This document shows, one piece after another, positions 58,801 through 64,000 of a stretch of 64,000 nucleotides of DNA. Positions within the stretch are counted from its first letter, which is position 1; every line of letters starts with the position of its first letter. A program made the translations under genes and the position numbers. Origin of the DNA: an uncultured Psychroserpens sp. (GTDB taxonomy: Bacteria; Bacteroidota; Bacteroidia; Flavobacteriales; Flavobacteriaceae); the NCBI GenBank assembly GCA_947489585.1, contig CANLEE010000003.1, forward strand, positions 186,001 to 250,000, given 5' to 3'. Below the pieces are notes generated by a model. It was not told the origin of the DNA. It saw only the letters and a program-made list of their open reading frames with translations, and searched no databases.

Positions 58801-61482
58801 CTATTTCACAACAATTTTTCCCACTTTAAAAACATTTCCTCTTCCAATTTTCGCGATATAAACACCACTAGAAACATATGACATGTCTAGCTCGTATCTA
58901 TACTCGAGATTATTTTCTTTTTCAATATTGTTAAAGGTTAGTATTTGACCCGTTATGGTATAAAGACTAAAGCTTAATTTTTCGTTTATTGACGTTTTTA
59001 ATATAATTTCAAATTGGTTATTTGGATGACTAATAATAGAAAACTCAGAATCATCTAAGTCTATTTCTGACAAGCCTAAAGAGCTATCAATAATAGTTAC
59101 TGTATAATCCTGAACCTCTCCATAGGCAAAATCACTACAAGGGTTTAAAATATCACCACTTGCTGAGGTATCAATAGCTTTAACTCTCATGATATGTGAC
59201 CCTAATGCTGCATCAGTAGGTATGGTTAAGGTAAAATCTACAAGAACATCAACTGCAGTAAAGAATTCACCAGAAATAAGACGTTCAGTATCTTCAAAAG
59301 TACCATTATCATCAAAATCAATCCAAACCGATAAGGCTTCAATATTAGCGCCATTATCCCAATTAGTTTGTGCTTGTAATGTATATACATTATTTCCTGG
59401 ATTACTATCTAAATTAGTCATTTCATCGGTACGATCTGCGTATCCAGCTGAGGCGCCAGTAGTATTACAACCATCTCCTCCATCATCTACTGAAATGTCT
59501 GCAAGAATAAATTGCTTAATTCCATCAACACCACAGCCTATAGTTGCTGATGGTTCACAATACACAACAGCGTTTGTTACTGTTTTAGTAAAGCTATCAT
59601 TGTTTGTGTTTTCATCATTTGTTAAAGCTGTAGAAGCTGTTATTTCATAATCTTGACCATCTATTGATAAATCAGCGGTCTGGGTAAATGTGTATGATGT
59701 TGTGACTCCTGCTCCAAGTGGCCCTGCAAAAGTTGCATTAACAGCTGTTCCACCATTAATTGTATAATTAACAGGAATGTTAGATTGCTCGTTTTCACCA
59801 AAATTTCTAATAGTAACTGTAATACTTTCTGAGTCTGAAAGAACGCCGTCATTAGGTGCTGTTATATCAGTAATTCCGACATCATTAGGAAGTGGAGCGG
59901 TAATTTGAAAAGACCCGACAGCATCTCTTCTGTTTCCATTTCTGAAATATTCAGAAGTAAACCAAAACGTTTCGTTATCTAGTGGGTCAATTGTTAGATG
60001 AGAATAATCAGCATACCTAGTTGTTGGATTGTCTGTATTACTTTGAACAATAACTTCTTCAATACCTGTCATAACGTTGAGAGGGTCACCATCAAAACGT
60101 CCTGTATATCTCAATGAAACACTTTGAGTTGTACTAACAGAACTATATGCCATAGCAATACTTCCTGTTGAATCCATACCCATACTTGCAGCAAAAGCAT
60201 GTCTTCCATCTGGAGCGGTATAAGTTCCTTCTTGATAAATAGTCCAAGGTTGACCATCTCCAGTTTGTCTTAATTCATACCAACGTACAGCGGCTAGTTT
60301 TTCTGTATCACCAACATCAATTACAAAGTTAAAGACAACAGAATTATGAGTAGGAAATTTTCTAAATTGAGCCTGATTCATTATTGTCGCTTGCATAGCA
60401 TCAATACTAATACCATTTGGCTGCTGTAGGTTGTTGAATGCCCCTCCATCAAAAACACCATTGAAATCAGAAACAAGAATTTCTATTGGTGCAGAGATCG
60501 AAGAGTTTGCTGGAGTTGTCCAATCAACATTTATAGTCCACAATTTTAAATGATCGTCATTTACACCAGCCCAAGCATCGTCTTGCATATAAACCATTGT
60601 TGCATTTCCTGTTGCAGGAAGAATACTATTTCCAACGTTAAACACTTGTGGGCTAAAAAAGCCGCTAGTTACAAGTCCAGGAGCTGTAAATGCTTGAATA
60701 CTTGCAGTAGGGTCTCCAACTAGCATTTTATCTCTTTCAATAGCCCAAACGTTGCCATTTCCACCACCAATATTTGCTGTCACATAATAAGCATCAGACC
60801 ATATAGAAAATTTAGTATAATCGGGAAAAGCTCCTGTTTGAAAAGCGGAAGAAGAATAGACATGCCATCCACCAGTAACTGGGTTATTCGTTTGTGAAAC
60901 AGCGACACTAAATCCATTTGGATTTCCTGAAAACTGAGTTAAGATGTAGCGGTCAACAGCAGCATCGTACAATACGATAGGGTCTCCTGGGTTTTCACCA
61001 AAAACTGTAGCTAAATCAGCTGCGTTTGGCATACCCGCTGCTGGTGACCCATCTCTATTAAATATTTGAAAGGCAGTATTCCATGAGGCAATATAAAAAT
61101 CTATACCAATAGCACCCGTAGGATCTGAAGGTGTAGCAGTATTAGTTGTAGAATCAAAAACCAAACTTGTAGATCTCATTGGTCTTTGAGTTGCATTACG
61201 CTGAAGAGGGGCAAGTTGATCTGGTCCATGAGAACCTTTACCTGGAACAACTTTATTTCCAGACCATTGTTTTGGTCTTCCTAATTTTTCTCTATCACTA
61301 ACAAGGTCTGCCGCGATAAAAGTGTTGTTTTTAATTTGGTCTACAATGCTTGGGACAAATCTATAATCTAATTGTTGCTCCCAAACCAATGCTCCGGTTT
61401 TATCTTGTGCATTTTGGGCAAGTGATAAGTTTGAGGCAATAACAAAACATAATAATAATAAAAAGCGTAAGTTAGTCTTCAT
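58801..61482 (-). CDS. Large secreted protein with GEVQDYTV-type domain and T9SS sorting tail
   Basis: Signal peptide; GEVQDYTVTI motif; C-terminal ...MSYVSSGVYIAKIGRGNVFKVGKIVVK. Confidence 0.75.
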   Translation of the reverse strand: MKTNLRFLLLLCFVIASNLSLAQNAQDKTGALVWEQQLDYRFVPSIVDQIKNNTFIAADLVSDREKLGRPKQWSGNKVVPGKGSHGPDQLAPLQRNATQRPMRSTSLVFDSTTNTATPSDPTGAIGIDFYIASWNTAFQIFNRDGSPAAGMPNAADLATVFGENPGDPIVLYDAAVDRYILTQFSGNPNGFSVAVSQTNNPVTGGWHVYSSSAFQTGAFPDYTKFSIWSDAYYVTANIGGGNGNVWAIERDKMLVGDPTASIQAFTAPGLVTSGFFSPQVFNVGNSILPATGNATMVYMQDDAWAGVNDDHLKLWTINVDWTTPANSSISAPIEILVSDFNGVFDGGAFNNLQQPNGISIDAMQATIMNQAQFRKFPTHNSVVFNFVIDVGDTEKLAAVRWYELRQTGDGQPWTIYQEGTYTAPDGRHAFAASMGMDSTGSIAMAYSSVSTTQSVSLRYTGRFDGDPLNVMTGIEEVIVQSNTDNPTTRYADYSHLTIDPLDNETFWFTSEYFRNGNRRDAVGSFQITAPLPNDVGITDITAPNDGVLSDSESITVTIRNFGENEQSNIPVNYTINGGTAVNATFAGPLGAGVTTSYTFTQTADLSIDGQDYEITASTALTNDENTNNDSFTKTVTNAVVYCEPSATIGCGVDGIKQFILADISVDDGGDGCNTTGASAGYADRTDEMTNLDSNPGNNVYTLQAQTNWDNGANIEALSVWIDFDDNGTFEDTERLISGEFFTAVDVLVDFTLTIPTDAALGSHIMRVKAIDTSASGDILNPCSDFAYGEVQDYTVTIIDSSLGLSEIDLDDSEFSIISHPNNQFEIILKTSINEKLSFSLYTITGQILTFNNIEKENNLEYRYELDMSYVSSGVYIAKIGRGNVFKVGKIVVK

Positions 61483-61593
61483 GTAATGTATAAATTAATG
61501 GTTGAGTATGTAAAACAGTTAGAAAAACAAACACCCTACTTTTTTTAAGTATTTTTTTTTAGCTTTAGCGCCAAATCTATTTCAAACAAATAA

Positions 61594-62109
61594 ATGACTT
61601 CGACAGAGAACACCTCTTTATGTGATGAAAAAAACTATGAATTGTTTTTTAAGACACACTCTAAAGTTTTTAGAAACTATATTTATTATAAGTGTGGGGA
61701 TCTGCAACAAGCTGAAGATATTGTTCAAGATACATTCATCAAACTTTGGAAAAATTGTGCCAAAGTGGCTTTAAAAAAAGCTAAATCTTATGTATTTACT
61801 TTAGCTAATAATGCGTTTTTAAATCAAGTTGCCCATCAAAAAGTTGTTTTAGAGTATCAAAGAACAATTACGACTCAACAAACGAATGAAAGTCCTGAGT
61901 TTATTTTAGAGGAAAAAGAGTTTCTAACAAAGTTAAATAATGCTATAGCTGATTTACCAGAAAAGCAACGTGTTGTCTTTTTGCTAAGTCGAATTGATAA
62001 AAAGAAGTATAGGGAAATTTCTGAGCTATTAGGTATTTCCGTGAAGGCTGTAGAAAAGCGTATGAGTAAAGCTTTGGAAACGCTGAGAAAAAAAATAAGT
62101 AATATTTAA
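61594..62109 (+). CDS. ECF-type RNA polymerase sigma factor
   Basis: QAEDIVQDTFIKLWKN; sigma-70 region 4 pattern YREISELLGISVKAVEKRMSKALETLRKK. Confidence 0.9.
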   Translation: MTSTENTSLCDEKNYELFFKTHSKVFRNYIYYKCGDLQQAEDIVQDTFIKLWKNCAKVALKKAKSYVFTLANNAFLNQVAHQKVVLEYQRTITTQQTNESPEFILEEKEFLTKLNNAIADLPEKQRVVFLLSRIDKKKYREISELLGISVKAVEKRMSKALETLRKKISNI

Positions 62110-62159
62110 GGTAGGGTAAAATGAAATATAAAGGTTCTACATAAGTAATCGAGATTAAA

Positions 62160-63071
62160 ATGGAGAAAGATATTACAAATGGTTCAATCATTAGAAAGTG
62201 GCTTGAAGGCGAATTATCTCAAGAAGAGATGGAAGCCATTAAATCCTCAGATGCTTATGATGATTATAAAAAAATCATAGACACTGTAAATGTTTTGAAT
62301 GTTCCTGAGTATGACATAGATAAAGAATATTTTAAAATTCAAAACTTAAGAAATAAGAAACAAAAACCAGTAAAACAACTTAAAAAGTGGTTATATACAG
62401 CTGCTGCAATTTTACTTTTTAGTTTAGGATATTTTTATTTTACAACCCAACCCACAGGCTATCAATCAGGATTTGGAGAACAAGTTGCTGTAACTTTACC
62501 AGATAATTCTAAAGTATTGCTTAATGCAAATTCTTCAATAGAGTTTGTTGAAAGTAAATGGAAAAAAGAAAGAACAGTAGAACTAGTCGGAGAAGGCTTT
62601 TTTGAAGTAGAAAAAGGATCAAAGTTCTTAGTCAAAACAAGTGAAGGTATAGTCGAGGTTTTAGGTACTGAATTTAATGTATCGGTTCAGCCAGATTTTT
62701 TTGAAGTTATCTGTTTAGAAGGAAAAGTAAAAGCAACAGATTCAAAACAAAATGAAACGATATTAACGAAAGGCATGGGGTATAGAGCTATTTTAGGAGA
62801 TACCCATAAATGGAATTTTAGCAGTGCTAAACCTTCATGGATTCATGGCGAAAGCAGCTTTAACAATTCACCATTAAAACAGGTGTTGATTGCTTTTCAA
62901 AACCAATACAATATTACTTTTATTAATAAAAACATTGATGAAAATCAGCGTTTCACAGGTAGCTTTACTCATGACAATTTTAATACTGCATTAAAAACTT
63001 TATTTGATGCTATGGAAATTTCATATACTTTTGAAGAAGAACGAAAGATTGTTCTTTTTAAAAGCGAATGA
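62160..63071 (+). CDS. FecR family anti-sigma regulator
   Basis: VTLPDNSKVLLNANSSIEF ... VKTSEGIVEVLGTEFNVS. Confidence 0.9.
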   Translation: MEKDITNGSIIRKWLEGELSQEEMEAIKSSDAYDDYKKIIDTVNVLNVPEYDIDKEYFKIQNLRNKKQKPVKQLKKWLYTAAAILLFSLGYFYFTTQPTGYQSGFGEQVAVTLPDNSKVLLNANSSIEFVESKWKKERTVELVGEGFFEVEKGSKFLVKTSEGIVEVLGTEFNVSVQPDFFEVICLEGKVKATDSKQNETILTKGMGYRAILGDTHKWNFSSAKPSWIHGESSFNNSPLKQVLIAFQNQYNITFINKNIDENQRFTGSFTHDNFNTALKTLFDAMEISYTFEEERKIVLFKSE

Positions 63072-64000
63072 GATACAGGTTTTTAATAATCATCCTATTA
63101 CTTTCATTTACAGCATTCTCACAAGAAAATAGCTCTGTAAGCTATCAGCAAGTGCCTTTAGAAGATGTGTTAAAAGATATTGAATCGAAGTATGATGTGA
63201 AATTTTCATTTAAGACCAAACTGATAGACAATCAATTTATCACTTTAAATGAAACTAAAATCACACTTGAAGATCTTCTACAAATCATTACACTTCAATC
63301 CAAAATCAGCTTCAAAAAAATCACAGACCGCTATTATACATTAAACAAAAAAGGAGCTACAAGAATTTTTGATTTACAAGAATTAGATGAAGTGTTTGTT
63401 TCTGAATATCCTACAATAGGAATTAACAAAAAGGATGACGGTTCTATTGCTGTGTCTCCAGATAAATTAGCAATTTTACCAGGACTTATTGAACCTGACG
63501 TTTTGCAAAGTCTTCAGATTTTGCCAGGAGTGCAAAGTCCAGATGAAACGGCTTCAGGCTTATATATTAGAGGCGCAACACCAGATCAAAACCTTGTGCT
63601 TTGGGATGGTATTAAGATGTATTATTCTGGACATTTCTTCGGCATATTATCTGCATTTAACCCATATGTTACAGATGAGGTCAATTTAACAAAAAATGGT
63701 ACTCGAGCACGCTACGGAAATGCATTATCAGGTGTTATAGATATTACGTCTACACCTGATGTTCCTAAAGATTTAAAAATCGGTTTCGGCTCAAATTTTA
63801 CCCATGCTGATTTCTACTTAAAAGCACCTGTTAGCGAAAGTATTGGAGTTGTTGTGTCGGCACGACGATCGTTTACAGATGTTTTTAGAACGATTACTTT
63901 TAATAACTTTTCTGATCGTGTATTTCAAGATATCAGATCATATATAGACGAGAACGAACTTAATTCGACTGTGGATAACACCTTTTATTTTGCAGATTAT
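63068..64000 (+). CDS. TonB-dependent receptor with N-terminal STN-like domain, 3' truncated by window
   Basis: ATGA overlap with fecR stop; STN-like VPLEDVLKDIESKYDVKFSFKT; plug region LPGVQSPDETASGLYIRGATPDQNLVLWDGIKMY. Confidence 0.85.
   Translation, partial: MRYRFLIIILLLSFTAFSQENSSVSYQQVPLEDVLKDIESKYDVKFSFKTKLIDNQFITLNETKITLEDLLQIITLQSKISFKKITDRYYTLNKKGATRIFDLQELDEVFVSEYPTIGINKKDDGSIAVSPDKLAILPGLIEPDVLQSLQILPGVQSPDETASGLYIRGATPDQNLVLWDGIKMYYSGHFFGILSAFNPYVTDEVNLTKNGTRARYGNALSGVIDITSTPDVPKDLKIGFGSNFTHADFYLKAPVSESIGVVVSARRSFTDVFRTITFNNFSDRVFQDIRSYIDENELNSTVDNTFYFADY

Noticed and set aside
63489-63689. 66-aa ORF near the right edge
   Set aside because: Out-of-frame ORF inside the TonB-dependent receptor gene that starts at 63068.

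Overview
The window looks like a chromosome segment from a marine-type Flavobacteriaceae (Bacteroidota): AT-rich, TAnnTTTG-type promoters, T9SS sorting tails, many flavobacterial core genes. Core content includes a Na+/H+ antiporter, SulP transporter, S8/M1/S41 peptidases, rnpA, rpiB, rnr, tRNA-Cys, folB, glnS, gltX, an AlkB-like monooxygenase, a DUF4175-like protein, ybeY, mnmG flanked by two perfect parS-like palindromes, and an ECF sigma/FecR/TonB receptor unit running off the right edge. The main accessory region is about 18.0-29.5 kb, all on the minus strand. It encodes a 1214-aa protein I cannot assign, a probable polymorphic toxin with a papain-like C-terminus, an Imm35/YrhB-like immunity protein, an array of small orphan genes each closed by a strong hairpin, an endonuclease V homolog, and a compact endolysin/holin/spanin-like lysis cassette with no phage structural genes in view. 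A divergent LexA/CI-like S24 repressor gene sits at its head. The same 14-mer (AAACATTTTACAAA), followed by an inverted partner, lies at both the toxin-operon promoter and the lysis-cassette promoter. My leading hypothesis is a stress-derepressed toxin production and release system (bacteriocin-like lysis or holin/endolysin-dependent export, type 10-like). All family calls come from reading the sequence; no searches were run.
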